Below, piece after piece: positions 35,248 to 43,290 of a stretch of 64,000 nucleotides of DNA (the stretch's first letter is position 1; each line of letters begins with the position of its first letter). A model generated the notes under the pieces. The model searched no databases, was not told the origin of the DNA, and worked only from the letters and a program-made list of their open reading frames with translations. The stretch is from contig CAYMRX010000007.1 of assembly GCA_964393035.1 (NCBI GenBank), positions 186,001-250,000 on the forward strand. Direction: 5' to 3'. The translations under genes were made by a program, and so were the position numbers. The stretch comes from Tabrizicola_A sp964393035. GTDB lineage: Bacteria; Pseudomonadota; Alphaproteobacteria; Rhodobacterales; Rhodobacteraceae.

Positions 35248-35697
35248 ATGCCGCTTTATGAGCATGTTTTCATCTCGCGTCAGGACTTGTCCAACACGCA
35301 AGCTGAAGGCCTTGTGGAACACTTCTCGACCGTTCTCGCAGACAATGGCGGCAAAGTCGTCGAAAGCGAGTACTGGGGCGTGAAGACCATGGCCTACAAG
35401 ATCAACAAGAACCGCAAAGGCCACTATGCCCTGCTCAAGTCCGACGCTCCGGCCTCGGCTGTGCTGGAAATGGAACGCCTGATGCGCCTGCATGACGACG
35501 TGATGCGCGTTCTGACCATCAAGGTCGACACCCATGCGGAAGGCCCCTCGGTCCAGATGCAAAAGCGCGATGACCGTGAACGTGGCGACCGCGAAGGTGG
35601 CTTCGGCGGTGGTGAGCGTCGTGAGCGCCCGTCCTTCGGCGGCGACCGTGGCGAGCGTGGCGACCGCGGTGGTGACCGCGGCGGCTTTCGTCGTTGA
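35248..35697 (+). CDS. rpsF: 30S ribosomal protein S6
   Basis: 149 residues from ATG 35248 (MPLYEHVFISRQDLSN...). S6 pairs with S18 on the 30S platform. The globular domain occupies about 1-100 (YWGVKTMAYKINKNRKGHYALL, ..MERLMRLHDDVMRVLTIKVD). The tail from about 107 is low-complexity, alternating Arg/Asp/Glu/Gly (..DRERGDREGGFGG.., ..GDRGGDRGGFRR), longer than in E. coli but common in alphaproteobacteria. It is first of three ribosomal genes. Confidence 0.97.
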   Translation: MPLYEHVFISRQDLSNTQAEGLVEHFSTVLADNGGKVVESEYWGVKTMAYKINKNRKGHYALLKSDAPASAVLEMERLMRLHDDVMRVLTIKVDTHAEGPSVQMQKRDDRERGDREGGFGGGERRERPSFGGDRGERGDRGGDRGGFRR

Positions 35698-35719
35698 TCT
35701 GAGAAAAGGACCATAACCC

Positions 35720-35947
35720 ATGGCGAACAAACCGTTTTTCCGCCGCCGCAAGGTTTGCCCCTTCTCGGGCGACAATGCTCCGGCGATCGACTACAAGGAC
35801 ACCCGTCTCCTGCAACGCTACATCTCTGAGCGTGGCAAGATCGTTCCTTCGCGCATCACCGCCGTCTCGGCCAAGAAGCAGCGTGAACTGGCACAAGCCA
35901 TCAAGCGCGCCCGCTTCCTCGCCCTTCTCCCCTATGCCGTGAAATAA
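35720..35947 (+). CDS. rpsR: 30S ribosomal protein S18
   Basis: 75 residues, standard length. It binds S6 and 16S rRNA on the platform. Conserved parts are the N-terminal RRRKVCPFSG, DYKDTRLLQRYISERGKIVPSRITAVSAKKQRELAQAIKRARFLALLPY. It lies 22 bases after rpsF in the usual gene order. Confidence 0.98.
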   Translation: MANKPFFRRRKVCPFSGDNAPAIDYKDTRLLQRYISERGKIVPSRITAVSAKKQRELAQAIKRARFLALLPYAVK

Positions 35948-35959
35948 GGAGCACATGAC

Positions 35960-36532
35960 ATGCAAGTGATCCTTCTTCAGCGTGTGGCCAAGCTTGGCCA
36001 GATGGGCGACGTGGTGAACGTCAAGGACGGCTACGGCCGCAACTACCTCTTGCCGCAAGGCAAGGCGTTGCGCGCGTCGGACGCCAACATCAAGTCCTTC
36101 GAGGCCAAAAAGGCCCAGCTTGAGGCCAACAACCTCGAGACCAAAAAAGAAGCCGAAGCCGTTGGCGCCAAGCTGGACGGCCAGAGCTTTGTCGTGATTC
36201 GCTCCGCCTCGGATGCCGGCGCGCTTTACGGTTCGGTCACCGCGCGTGACGCCGCTGATGCGGCCACCGCTGGCGGCTTCACCGTGAACCGCGGCCAGGT
36301 CGTTCTGGACAAGCCGATCAAGGAACTGGGTCTGCACGCCGTCACCGTGACGCTGCACCCGGAAGTCGTGGTGAAGATTCAGTTGAACGTCGCACGTTCG
36401 ATCGAAGAATCCGAACTGCAAGCTTCGGGCAAGTCGATCCAAGAACTGGCCGCTGAGGCCGAAGCTGCGGCCGAATTCGAAATCGCCGAGCTGTTCGACG
36501 AAATGGGCGCCGCCGCAGGCGACGACGAATAA
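35960..36532 (+). CDS. rplI: 50S ribosomal protein L9
   Basis: 190 residues against 149 in E. coli; the extra part is an acidic, Ala/Glu-rich C-terminal extension (..AAEAEAAAEFEIAELFDEMGAAAGDDE) typical of this class. The N-domain (MQVILLQRVAKLGQMGDVVNVKDGYGRNYLLPQGKA) is the family signature, followed by the long connecting helix (..FEAKKAQLEANNLETKKEAEAV..). It is last gene of the operon, followed by a terminator. Confidence 0.97.
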   Translation: MQVILLQRVAKLGQMGDVVNVKDGYGRNYLLPQGKALRASDANIKSFEAKKAQLEANNLETKKEAEAVGAKLDGQSFVVIRSASDAGALYGSVTARDAADAATAGGFTVNRGQVVLDKPIKELGLHAVTVTLHPEVVVKIQLNVARSIEESELQASGKSIQELAAEAEAAAEFEIAELFDEMGAAAGDDE

Positions 36533-36559
36533 TCCCAAAGCCTTACGGCCTTAGACCAG

Positions 36560-36593
36560 AAACCGCGCCCCGCAACGGGCGCGGTTTTTCTTT
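36560..36593 (+). terminator. Rho-independent terminator after rplI
   Basis: AAACCGCGCCC pairs with GGGCGCGGTTT around a 6-nt loop, followed by TTCTTTT. The stem has 11 perfect base pairs. Confidence 0.92.
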
Positions 36594-36605
36594 TGGCGGG
36601 GCGCC

Positions 36606-36673
36606 ATGTACAACGATATTGATTTATGTTGCACATGAGGATATGTACAACAAACAGAAATAGTGTTGTACAT
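36606..36673 (+). promoter_or_regulatory. Twin palindromic operators and overlapping promoter
   Basis: Four 9-bp arms form two palindromes: ATGTACAAC (36606-36614) with GTTGCACAT (36628-36636), and ATGTACAAC (36643-36651) with GTTGTACAT (36665-36673). Each has a 13-base spacer, and the two palindromes are exactly 37 bp apart. A possible promoter, TTGATT (36619-36624), 17 bp, TATGTA (36642-36647), lies within them, so a bound protein would block it. The last arm ends one base before the start codon. Confidence 0.7.
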
Positions 36674-36674
36674 C

Positions 36675-37691
36675 ATGATCCATCGCCACAGCCTGATCGC
36701 CCATTCCGCCTATATCGACCTTCTGCGCAGCCTACAGGACGACGCGGCCGCCGACATTCGCGGCACGCCCACGCGTGAAATGCGCAATGGCCGGGCCTAT
36801 TGGTATGACGTCCATCGTGTCGGCGCCTCGGTCCGCAAAGCGTATATCGGCGAAGATACCCCTGCCCTTGCGGATCGGCTGATGCACTATCGCGCACTGG
36901 CCGAGGAGCGACAGGCCCGCAGCACCGCGCGCACCCGATTGGTCCGCACACTCCGCGCCGAAGGGATGCTGACCACCGCAGCCGCTGTCGGTTCGCTTCT
37001 GCAATCGGCCGAACGGCTGGGCATCTTCCGACTGGGCGGCACGCTGGTCGGCACGCAGGCCTTCCGGCTCTATGAGGGCGAGTTGGGCATCCGCTTGCCC
37101 GGCGACGAGATGGCGCAGACCGGCGATATCGACATTGCCCAGTTCGAGCGGCTATCGCTTGCCCTCGGCGATCAGGTGGAAAGCAGCGTGGCCGAAGCCT
37201 TCAAGGCGCTGGACTTTGAGCCGGTTCCGGCGCTGGATCGCCGTTCGGTCTGGAGATGGCGGCAAACGCGCTCGAACACGATGATCGAATTCCTCACCCC
37301 CTCGTTCCGCCCCGAGGAAGATATCCGCCCCCTGCCCGCGCTTGGCGTGGCCGCGCAGTCGCTGCATTTCCTGAACTTTCTGATCGCAGCGCCGATCAAG
37401 GCCGCCGCCCTTTATCGGTCCGGCGTGCTGGTGCAGATCCCGCGGCCCGAGGCCTATGCCATCCACAAGCTGATCGTCGCCAACCGGCGTGCGGCGGGGC
37501 CGGATCAGTTGAAATCGCGCAAGGACCGGGCGCAGGCGGCGCTGCTCATCGAAGCCTTGGCGGAAGACCGCCCGGACGAGTTGCGCGAGGCCCATGAGGC
37601 CGCCCTGTCGCGCGGGCCGCACTGGCGGGCGCATATCGAGGCGAGCCTGAAACGCCTGCCCGCGACGGCCGCACTTCTTGCCGGGCTTTGA
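36675..37691 (+). CDS. GSU2403-family nucleotidyltransferase-fold protein
   Basis: 338 residues from ATG 36675; a GTG at 36663 lies inside the operator. No ribosome site precedes 36675, so the message may be nearly leaderless. The N-terminal 100 residues (..GTPTREMRNGRAYWYDVHRVGASVRKAYIGEDTP..) and the central nucleotidyltransferase-like part (LGGTLVGTQAFRLYEGELG.., then TGDIDIAQF with the acidic DxD-type pair) match the GSU2403/NTP_transf_8 family, whose substrate is unknown. Fold relatives include the toxins of AbiE-type systems, but no antitoxin partner is adjacent. The tight palindromic promoter suggests a gene kept off until a signal. Confidence 0.82.
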   Translation: MIHRHSLIAHSAYIDLLRSLQDDAAADIRGTPTREMRNGRAYWYDVHRVGASVRKAYIGEDTPALADRLMHYRALAEERQARSTARTRLVRTLRAEGMLTTAAAVGSLLQSAERLGIFRLGGTLVGTQAFRLYEGELGIRLPGDEMAQTGDIDIAQFERLSLALGDQVESSVAEAFKALDFEPVPALDRRSVWRWRQTRSNTMIEFLTPSFRPEEDIRPLPALGVAAQSLHFLNFLIAAPIKAAALYRSGVLVQIPRPEAYAIHKLIVANRRAAGPDQLKSRKDRAQAALLIEALAEDRPDELREAHEAALSRGPHWRAHIEASLKRLPATAALLAGL

Positions 37692-37749
37692 CCATTCCTG
37701 TCGGGATTGACGCAGCAGGCCCGCCCGCGCCCGCTAGCTTGGGGCCATC

Positions 37750-38688
37750 ATGACGCAAAACTCCGCTCTGAAGGGCATTGTCGCCCTTGTCGCCGGCATC
37801 GCCATATTTTCGGTGCAAGATCTGATCCTGAAGCTGATTTCCGGGGATTACCCGCTGCATCAGGCCATGCTGGTGCGCAGCCTGACGGCCATTCCTTGCC
37901 TGCTGGTCATCACCTATGCCTTCGACGGCACCTTGCGCACCCTTGTCAGCCCGACATGGCCCGCGATGCTGATCCGGGGCTTGCTGAACTTTCTGGCCTA
38001 TACGCTTTACTATCTGGCGCTGGCGGCGCTGCCGATGGCGACGACGGTCGCGCTTTACTTCACGGCACCGCTGATGATCGTCGTCATGTCGGTCTTCATC
38101 CTGCGCGAGCGGGTGTCGCCCGCGCGTTGGCTGGCGGTTGGCTTGGGGTTTTCCGGGGTGATCCTGATGGTGCGCCCCGGTGGCGACCTGTTTGACTGGG
38201 CGGCCCTTCTGCCGATTCTGTGTTCGGTCGCCTATGCCGGTTCGATGATCATGGCGCGCGTGATGGGCAGCAAGGATACGGCGGCGGCGATGGCCTTTTG
38301 GGGCAATCTGGCCTTTCTGGCCTGCGCGGCGGCGCTGGCGCTGATCTATGGGCGGGGCGGGGCCGCCGAAGGTGTGCATCCCTCGCTGGCCTTCCTGACC
38401 CGCGGCTGGGTCTGGCCCTCGCCATGGGATCTGGGCCTGATGGCCTCTTGCGGTTTGATCGCCGCTGTCGGGCTGACCTTGTTGACCCATGCCTACCGCA
38501 TCGCGCAATCCTCGGTCGTCGCCCCTTTCGAGTTCAGCTTCGCCTTCTGGGGCCTCCTGTGGGGCTGGCTGTTCTGGGGTGATCTGCCTGATGCGCTTGG
38601 CTGGGCGGGCATCGCCATCATCATCGCCGCAGGCGTCTATGTCCTGCGGGCCGAGGGCGTGTCTGATCGGGCGGCAGAGCCGGCTTAA
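37750..38688 (+). CDS. DMT superfamily transporter (EamA type)
   Basis: 312 residues with ten hydrophobic segments arranged as two EamA repeats (about 8-135 and 150-295). The first repeat ends with the usual ..ALYFTAPLMIVVMSVFILRERVSPARWLAVGLGFSGVILMVRPG, and the second with ..APFEFSFAFWGLLWGWLFWGDLPDALGWAGIAIIIAAGVYVL. Such proteins export or import small metabolites; the substrate cannot be read from sequence. Its TAA stop overlaps the TAA stop of the convergent gene within one TTAA. Confidence 0.9.
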   Translation: MTQNSALKGIVALVAGIAIFSVQDLILKLISGDYPLHQAMLVRSLTAIPCLLVITYAFDGTLRTLVSPTWPAMLIRGLLNFLAYTLYYLALAALPMATTVALYFTAPLMIVVMSVFILRERVSPARWLAVGLGFSGVILMVRPGGDLFDWAALLPILCSVAYAGSMIMARVMGSKDTAAAMAFWGNLAFLACAAALALIYGRGGAAEGVHPSLAFLTRGWVWPSPWDLGLMASCGLIAAVGLTLLTHAYRIAQSSVVAPFEFSFAFWGLLWGWLFWGDLPDALGWAGIAIIIAAGVYVLRAEGVSDRAAEPA

Positions 38689-39434
38689 CCCAGATCACCA
38701 AAGCTGGCACGCAGGGCCGCGGCGTGATCCGCCAAGCCGGGATGCTTGGCCCAAGCCGCCAAAAGATCGGCCCAGCGCAGCGAGACAAAGGCCACCTGAT
38801 CCCCCTTCACGAGACCGGCAAACTGCGCCACCTCATGGCGGTGCAGTTTGATGCGGGCCGGATCAACCGGCTTGCCCGATTTGGCCCAGATCGTCGGTTC
38901 GGCATGAAGATAGACCAGCACCGCGCCTTTGGCCTGCTTTTCCGCCTGCGTGCGCAGACCCAGCGCATCCTTGACCAGTTGCACCGCGTCCAGGGCCTGA
39001 AAGGCCACCCGCCCCTCCACCAGATCGGCCATCAGTCTTGTATAACGGCCCATCTGCGGCCCCCAGACCGGGCGGTCATAGACCTCGGCAAAGCCGGTGG
39101 CCTTGGCGGGGCGGAAGGGTTCATAGCGGCGGGCGTTCACCCCAACGAGCGTGGTCGCGGTGGTCAGGCTGGCCTCCAGCCAAGGATTGCGGCCCCCCGA
39201 CCACGGAAAGCGCATCTCGGCCTCCAGATCGACCGCCATGACCGGCCCCATCGGCACGCCCGGCAGCGGCGGCAGATCGGCGGGACGGGTCAGGAAATGA
39301 CCAAACGCATTGGCCACCAGCGCGGCGGAGGATTCAGGGCTGTCGAACTTGCCGGTGCGCAATTCATTGCCGGGGCTGCGCGCCAGGGCGGCAAGGATCA
39401 GATCGGCGGGAAGGTGGGGAAGGATATTTGTCAT
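38685..39434 (-). CDS. PGN_0703-like putative nuclease with altered active-site motif
   Basis: 249 residues from ATG 39434 (AAGGAAGGG upstream). The sequence resembles the PGN_0703 putative restriction-endonuclease family as I remember it: N-terminal ..LRTGKFDSPESSAALVANAFGHFLTRP.., central ..MRFPWSGGRNPWLEASLTTATTLVGVNARRYEPFRP.., then ..VYDRPVWGPQMGRYTRL... In relatives I recall the position here reading VGVNARRYEP as a PD-(D/E)xK-type E-x-K (ESKR.EP). If so, both catalytic residues are replaced (E to N, K to R) and the protein is probably inactive as a nuclease. There is no methyltransferase or other defence gene next to it. Family assignment is moderate. Confidence 0.55.
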   Translation of the reverse strand: MTNILPHLPADLILAALARSPGNELRTGKFDSPESSAALVANAFGHFLTRPADLPPLPGVPMGPVMAVDLEAEMRFPWSGGRNPWLEASLTTATTLVGVNARRYEPFRPAKATGFAEVYDRPVWGPQMGRYTRLMADLVEGRVAFQALDAVQLVKDALGLRTQAEKQAKGAVLVYLHAEPTIWAKSGKPVDPARIKLHRHEVAQFAGLVKGDQVAFVSLRWADLLAAWAKHPGLADHAAALRASFGDLG

Positions 39435-39782
39435 GCCCTTCCTTAGCAGGGGCCGGAGGATTGGGCGAGAGGGTGGTGGCTGCTGTGAGGCCCGGGCGGA
39501 GAAGGAAAGGCATTGCCTTTCCCCGCCCGGCTGTGGCGGCGGTAAAGTTGAAACGGTTGCAGCCGCACAACGGAAAGGCCAGAGCCCGACCCGGTGGGCG
39601 AGAAGCGCCCGCCGTGGGCGGGGCGGGCGCTGGCCGGGCCTTGGAGGCCCGGCGGGGAAGCTGCCACGGCTCGCGTGGCCAAGGCGATGGCCTTGGCCAT
39701 GTCCTGCCCGCCAAAAGGAAAGGGCCGCAGCTTGCGCCACGGCCCCGATTTTACGCAAGACGATGTTTCGTCGAAAAATCGC
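39435..39782. other. Hairpin-rich intergenic segment
   Basis: 348 bases without a gene. Perfect or near-perfect stems lie at 39492-39530 (8 bp outer CCGGGCGG/CCGCCCGG plus 7 bp inner GGAAAGG/CCTTTCC), 39604-39631 (10 bp), 39633-39653 (8 bp), 39676-39699 (9 bp) and 39722-39745 (tig terminator). It is unusually dense secondary structure, possibly a repeat mosaic or a structured RNA. Confidence 0.65.
39711..39745 (-). terminator. Rho-independent terminator after trigger factor
   Basis: On the minus strand GGGCCGTGGC pairs with GCTGCGGCCC (two G-U wobbles) across a GCAA tetraloop, followed by TTTCCTTTT. It lies 38 nt past the tig stop. Confidence 0.75.
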
Positions 39783-41117
39783 TTACATTTCGTCCAGAGC
39801 TTCGACCAGCTTTTGCAACTCGTCTTTCGACACGGTCTTCTCTGTCACCTTGGCACCGGCCACGATGTGATCGACAACCTTGTCTTCGAACACCGGCGCG
39901 CGCAGTTGCTGCTGCATCTGGGCGTTCTTCTGCACGAATTCAAAGAAGGCACGCTCTTGGCCGGGGTATTGACGGGCAGCCGCCAGCACCGCTTGGGTCA
40001 TCTCGGCGTCAGAGACGGTGACCTCGGCCTTGCGGCCAACTTCCGCCAGCACCAGACCCAGACGCACGCGACGCTCGGCCAGTTTCTTATGCTCATCGGT
40101 CGGCTCGACGGCCCCGTGGTTGTGGTCGTGAACCTCGGGGTTTTCCTCGTGCCAGAGCTGGTGGGCGATCTGGGCCGCTTCGGCGTCAACCAAAGCCGCC
40201 GGCAGCTCGAACTTGACCTGAGCATCCAGTTGGTCGAGCAGCGCGCGCTTCATCACCGCGCGGGCAGCGCCCTTGTATTCAGCTTCCAGACGCTCGGAGA
40301 TCTGGCCTTTCAGCGCAGCGAGGTCTTCGGCACCGAATTTCTTGGCCAGCTCGTCGTCGATCTCGGCTTCTTTCGGCTCGCGCACTTCCTTGACGGTGCA
40401 TTCGAACACGGCCGCTTTGCCCGCAAGGTGCGCCGCGCCATAGTTCTCCGGGAAGGACACTTCGACCTTCACCTCGTCACCGGTCTTGGCACCGATCAGC
40501 TGGTCTTCAAAGCCCGGGATGAAGGAGTTGGAGCCAAGGACCAGCGGGTAGTCTTCGCCAGCGCCGCCGTCGAAATATTCGCCATCAACCGAGCCTTTGA
40601 AGTCGATCACAACCTGATCGCCCTTCTTGGCCTTCTGGGCTTTCTTCTTGGCCTCGAAGGTCTGCGACGAGGACGCAAGGTTCTTCAGGGCTTCTTCAAC
40701 AGCCGCGTCATCGGCCTTCACCGACAGACGATCAAGCTTGATCTTGGCGGCGTCAACCTCCGGAATCGGCGGCAGGCATTCGTAGGTCATCTCGACCACG
40801 ACATCCTGACCTTCTTTCCAGCTTTCGCCGCCCACCATCTTGACTTCGGGCTGCAAGGCCGGACGGTCGCCGGTCGCCTCGAAATGGTTCTTCATCGCGC
40901 CGTCGATGGCGTCCTGCATGGCATCGCCAAGGATGCGCTGACCGAATTGCTTTTTCAGGATCGCCAGCGGCACTTTGCCCTTGCGGAAGCCCTTGATCTC
41001 GACCTCGGGCTGCGCCTCGATCAGTTTCTTCTGCACTTCGGCATCAAGTTCAGCCGCCGACACCGTGATGGTGTAGCCGCGCTTGAGGCCGTCTTTCAGG
41101 GTCTCGGTGACCTGCAT
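39783..41117 (-). CDS. tig: Trigger factor
   Basis: 444 residues from ATG 41117 (AAAAGGACG upstream); the open frame continues upstream only into a tRNA gene. This ribosome-bound chaperone and peptidyl-prolyl isomerase meets nascent chains. The N-terminal ribosome-binding domain has the signature GFRKGKVPLAILKKQFG (about 40-56). The FKBP-like domain is at about 155-240 (GDQVVIDFKGSVDGEYFDGG.., FIPGFEDQLIGAKTGDEVKVEVSFPENY), followed by the long helical C-domain. tRNA-Leu(UAG) ends 24 bases before the start, so tig is probably cotranscribed with it. Confidence 0.97.
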   Translation of the reverse strand: MQVTETLKDGLKRGYTITVSAAELDAEVQKKLIEAQPEVEIKGFRKGKVPLAILKKQFGQRILGDAMQDAIDGAMKNHFEATGDRPALQPEVKMVGGESWKEGQDVVVEMTYECLPPIPEVDAAKIKLDRLSVKADDAAVEEALKNLASSSQTFEAKKKAQKAKKGDQVVIDFKGSVDGEYFDGGAGEDYPLVLGSNSFIPGFEDQLIGAKTGDEVKVEVSFPENYGAAHLAGKAAVFECTVKEVREPKEAEIDDELAKKFGAEDLAALKGQISERLEAEYKGAARAVMKRALLDQLDAQVKFELPAALVDAEAAQIAHQLWHEENPEVHDHNHGAVEPTDEHKKLAERRVRLGLVLAEVGRKAEVTVSDAEMTQAVLAAARQYPGQERAFFEFVQKNAQMQQQLRAPVFEDKVVDHIVAGAKVTEKTVSKDELQKLVEALDEM

Positions 41118-41141
41118 CTTGTCGTCCTTTTCATCCCAATC

Positions 41142-41226
41142 TGGTGCGGGTGGAGGGACTTGAACCCCCACGCCCTGCGGCGCTGGAACCTAAATCCAGT
41201 GCGTCTGCCAATTTCGCCACACCCGC
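41142..41226 (-). tRNA. tRNA-Leu (anticodon UAG)
   Basis: On the minus strand the acceptor stem GCGGGTG/CACCCGC carries discriminator A and an encoded CCA. The anticodon stem CTGGA/TCCAG holds loop TTTAGGT, giving UAG. It has a long variable arm and T-arm GTTCAAGTC. Length is 85 nt with CCA. Confidence 0.97.
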
Positions 41227-41486
41227 AAATTCACCAAGACGCACCCTTCCCGCCCGCAAGGGGCAGGACAAGCACGCCTTGAATTCCGCGCCCTTCTAAC
41301 AAAGGCGGGGGCGGGATGCGAGAGGAAAAAACGCCCACCGTTGCCGGGGGGGCTTTCGCGGCAATTCTGTTCAAATCAGCGGGAACATTTCCTGAAAAAA
41401 GGCCCGCTCTTAACCCAATCTTGCCACATTTGGGCGTGAATAAGGCTGTCACGCGGGGGCGCAGACCGAACGAAGGGGATTACCCA

Positions 41487-41972
41487 ATGGCTCATCTGGC
41501 GCAGGCGCAGTTCACGACTGAATATGGCACGCAGCAAATCTTTACCGAGGCCGGGCTGGCGCTTGGCACCCCGGTGCTGACGCTGGATGGCGATTTGCCG
41601 GTAGAGTTCATCATGCCCGGCGACCGGGTGGTAACCCGCAACGGCATGCGCCGCGTGGTGCAGGTTGAGGTGACGCGGGTCGAAAACGCCCGTGTGGTGG
41701 TGATCTCGGGCGACAGCATGGGCGTTGGCCGCCCGGCCGGTGATATTCTGGTCGCCCCTTCGCAACCGATCCTGATCCACGACTGGCGCGCCAAGGCGCT
41801 TTACGGCCAGGCCGAAGCCTTGATCCCCGCCACGCGCCTGTGCGACGGCGAATTCATCCGCGCCGACATCCTGCCCGAACTGCGCTTTGTCACCCTGCGC
41901 TTCGAAGGCCCAGAGGTGATCTATGCCGGTGGCTTGGAACTGGCCTGCGCACCGGTCACGGTTGACGCCTGA
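41487..41972 (+). CDS. Stand-alone Hint_2-like protein lacking the catalytic Cys
   Basis: 161 residues from ATG 41487 with AAGGGG upstream. It aligns by eye with the Hint tails of the RTX proteins at the start of the window: GTPVLTLDGDLPVEFIMPGDRVVTRNGMRRV corresponds to CFTPGTLIATPKGEVPVESLKAGDRVITRDNGIQEI, and LVAPSQPILI to MVSPNHRMLV. Two substitutions stand out. The first-position Cys is Leu (AGLALGTPV), and the His of SPxHRM is Gln/Pro. Self-splicing or cleavage chemistry is therefore unlikely, and it is probably a binding or structural derivative. There is no signal peptide or RTX repeat. Confidence 0.75.
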   Translation: MAHLAQAQFTTEYGTQQIFTEAGLALGTPVLTLDGDLPVEFIMPGDRVVTRNGMRRVVQVEVTRVENARVVVISGDSMGVGRPAGDILVAPSQPILIHDWRAKALYGQAEALIPATRLCDGEFIRADILPELRFVTLRFEGPEVIYAGGLELACAPVTVDA

Positions 41973-42030
41973 ATCCACGGCCCAGCCCACCCAAAGGCCC
42001 GCCATCGGCGGGCTTTGTCATCTGGGGGTC

Positions 42031-43203
42031 TCAGTCCCGCGTCACATCATGCCCATAAAGCCAATCATAGCGCGACAGGGCAAAGCCGGGGCTGAGCGCG
42101 CTGCCGATCTTCAAGCCAAGATGCGCCACGCCCCGCAAGGGGCCGCTCAGATGATAGGCCCGCGCATTGCCATTGGCCGCCGCCACGATGCGCGCGCAGC
42201 GCGGGGCGCGGGCGGCCTGCCAGCGTGGCAAAGCCTCGGCCAGCGGAAACCTGACCAGATGGGCGGCCAGCGTGAAGCCATCCTCGATCCCCATCGCCGC
42301 CCCTTGGGCGAGGAAGGGCAAGGTCGGATGCGCGGCATCGCCAAGGATCGCCACCGCGCCCTTCGGCAGAACCCGCTGCCAGATTTTGGCAACCGGATGG
42401 CGGAACAGGCCCCACAGATAGACATCCTGCACCTGATCGAGCCAGCCCCGCACCCGCGGCGAAAAGCTTTCAAAGGCCAGCCGCATCTCCATCGGGTCAT
42501 CGCGCAGGGACCAGCTTTCCTCGACCCAGGCGTTGCGTTCTTCGACGGCGACGATGTTGCGCAACTGCCCGCCCCGCAAGGGATAGCTGACCAGATGCCG
42601 CCCCGGCCCCATGTGAACCTCGGCCACCTGCGCGGCACCGGGCTGTTCGGGCAACACCGCGCGCCACGCGACCTGATGGGTGAAAAACGGCGTCGCCGCC
42701 CCGTTCAGCGCCGCGCGGGTTTTCGAATGCAGCCCATCCGCCCCGATCAGCAGATCGGCCTCCACCTCGGCCCCCTGCGCGGTGACAAGGCGCGGGCGGG
42801 CGCCTGACAGATCCACCGTCTCGATCCGCTGCAACAGGCGGATCTGCACACCGGCGGCGCGCACCGCCGCCTCCAGCATGGCGATCAGATCGGCCCGGTG
42901 CAGAAAGTGATAGCCCTGTGTCGGCCGCAGCCGCGCAAGATCCATGTTCAGCACGGGCTCGCCGGTGATCCCGTCGCACAGCCGCACCGCCATGGCCCGC
43001 CCCTGCGCCGCATCCAGGGCCGCGCCAAGCCCCAAGGCTTGCAACACCACCGCGGCATTGGGGCTGATCTGCAACCCCGCCCCCACCTCGCGGATGGCAT
43101 CGGCCTGCTCCAGCACGGTGACGGCAAACCCCCTTTGCGCCAAGGCAAGGGCCGCGGTCAGCCCCGCCACCCCGGCCCCGATAATCGTCACCTCTTGCGC
43201 CAT
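42031..43203 (-). CDS. FAD-dependent monooxygenase (salicylate hydroxylase-like)
   Basis: 390 residues from ATG 43203. It is a class A flavin monooxygenase: N-terminal Rossmann motif VTIIGAGVAGLTAALALAQRG with a trailing VLEQ (FAD), the DG motif block DLLIGADGLHSKTRAAL, and the GD motif VAILGDAAHPTLPFLAQGAAMGIEDG. Such enzymes hydroxylate aromatic substrates with NAD(P)H. The closest everyday names are salicylate or 3-hydroxybenzoate hydroxylase, but the substrate is not determinable. No ring-cleavage genes are nearby, so it may have a role outside aromatic catabolism. Confidence 0.88.
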   Translation of the reverse strand: MAQEVTIIGAGVAGLTAALALAQRGFAVTVLEQADAIREVGAGLQISPNAAVVLQALGLGAALDAAQGRAMAVRLCDGITGEPVLNMDLARLRPTQGYHFLHRADLIAMLEAAVRAAGVQIRLLQRIETVDLSGARPRLVTAQGAEVEADLLIGADGLHSKTRAALNGAATPFFTHQVAWRAVLPEQPGAAQVAEVHMGPGRHLVSYPLRGGQLRNIVAVEERNAWVEESWSLRDDPMEMRLAFESFSPRVRGWLDQVQDVYLWGLFRHPVAKIWQRVLPKGAVAILGDAAHPTLPFLAQGAAMGIEDGFTLAAHLVRFPLAEALPRWQAARAPRCARIVAAANGNARAYHLSGPLRGVAHLGLKIGSALSPGFALSRYDWLYGHDVTRD

Positions 43204-43215
43204 GCCGCCCCCAAA

Positions 43216-43243
43216 ACAAAAAGCCGGACCCTGCGGCCCGGCC
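43216..43243 (-). terminator. Rho-independent terminator after the DksA-family gene
   Basis: On the minus strand GCCGGGCC-GCAG-GGTCCGGC (one G-U pair) is followed by TTTTTGTTTTGG. It lies 48 nt after the stop at 43291. Confidence 0.8.
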
Positions 43244-43290
43244 TTAACTTCACGACAATGGCGCGGCGGCACAAGCCCCGGCAGCGGCGG

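Noticed and set aside
36675..37691. Classic two-gene AbiE toxin-antitoxin system
   Set aside because: There is no antitoxin gene next to it, and the family (GSU2403) is distinct from AbiEii; only the fold is related.
41118..41171. Longer start for trigger factor
   Set aside because: It runs into tRNA-Leu; the residues are a tRNA translation and the conserved N-terminus begins at 41117.
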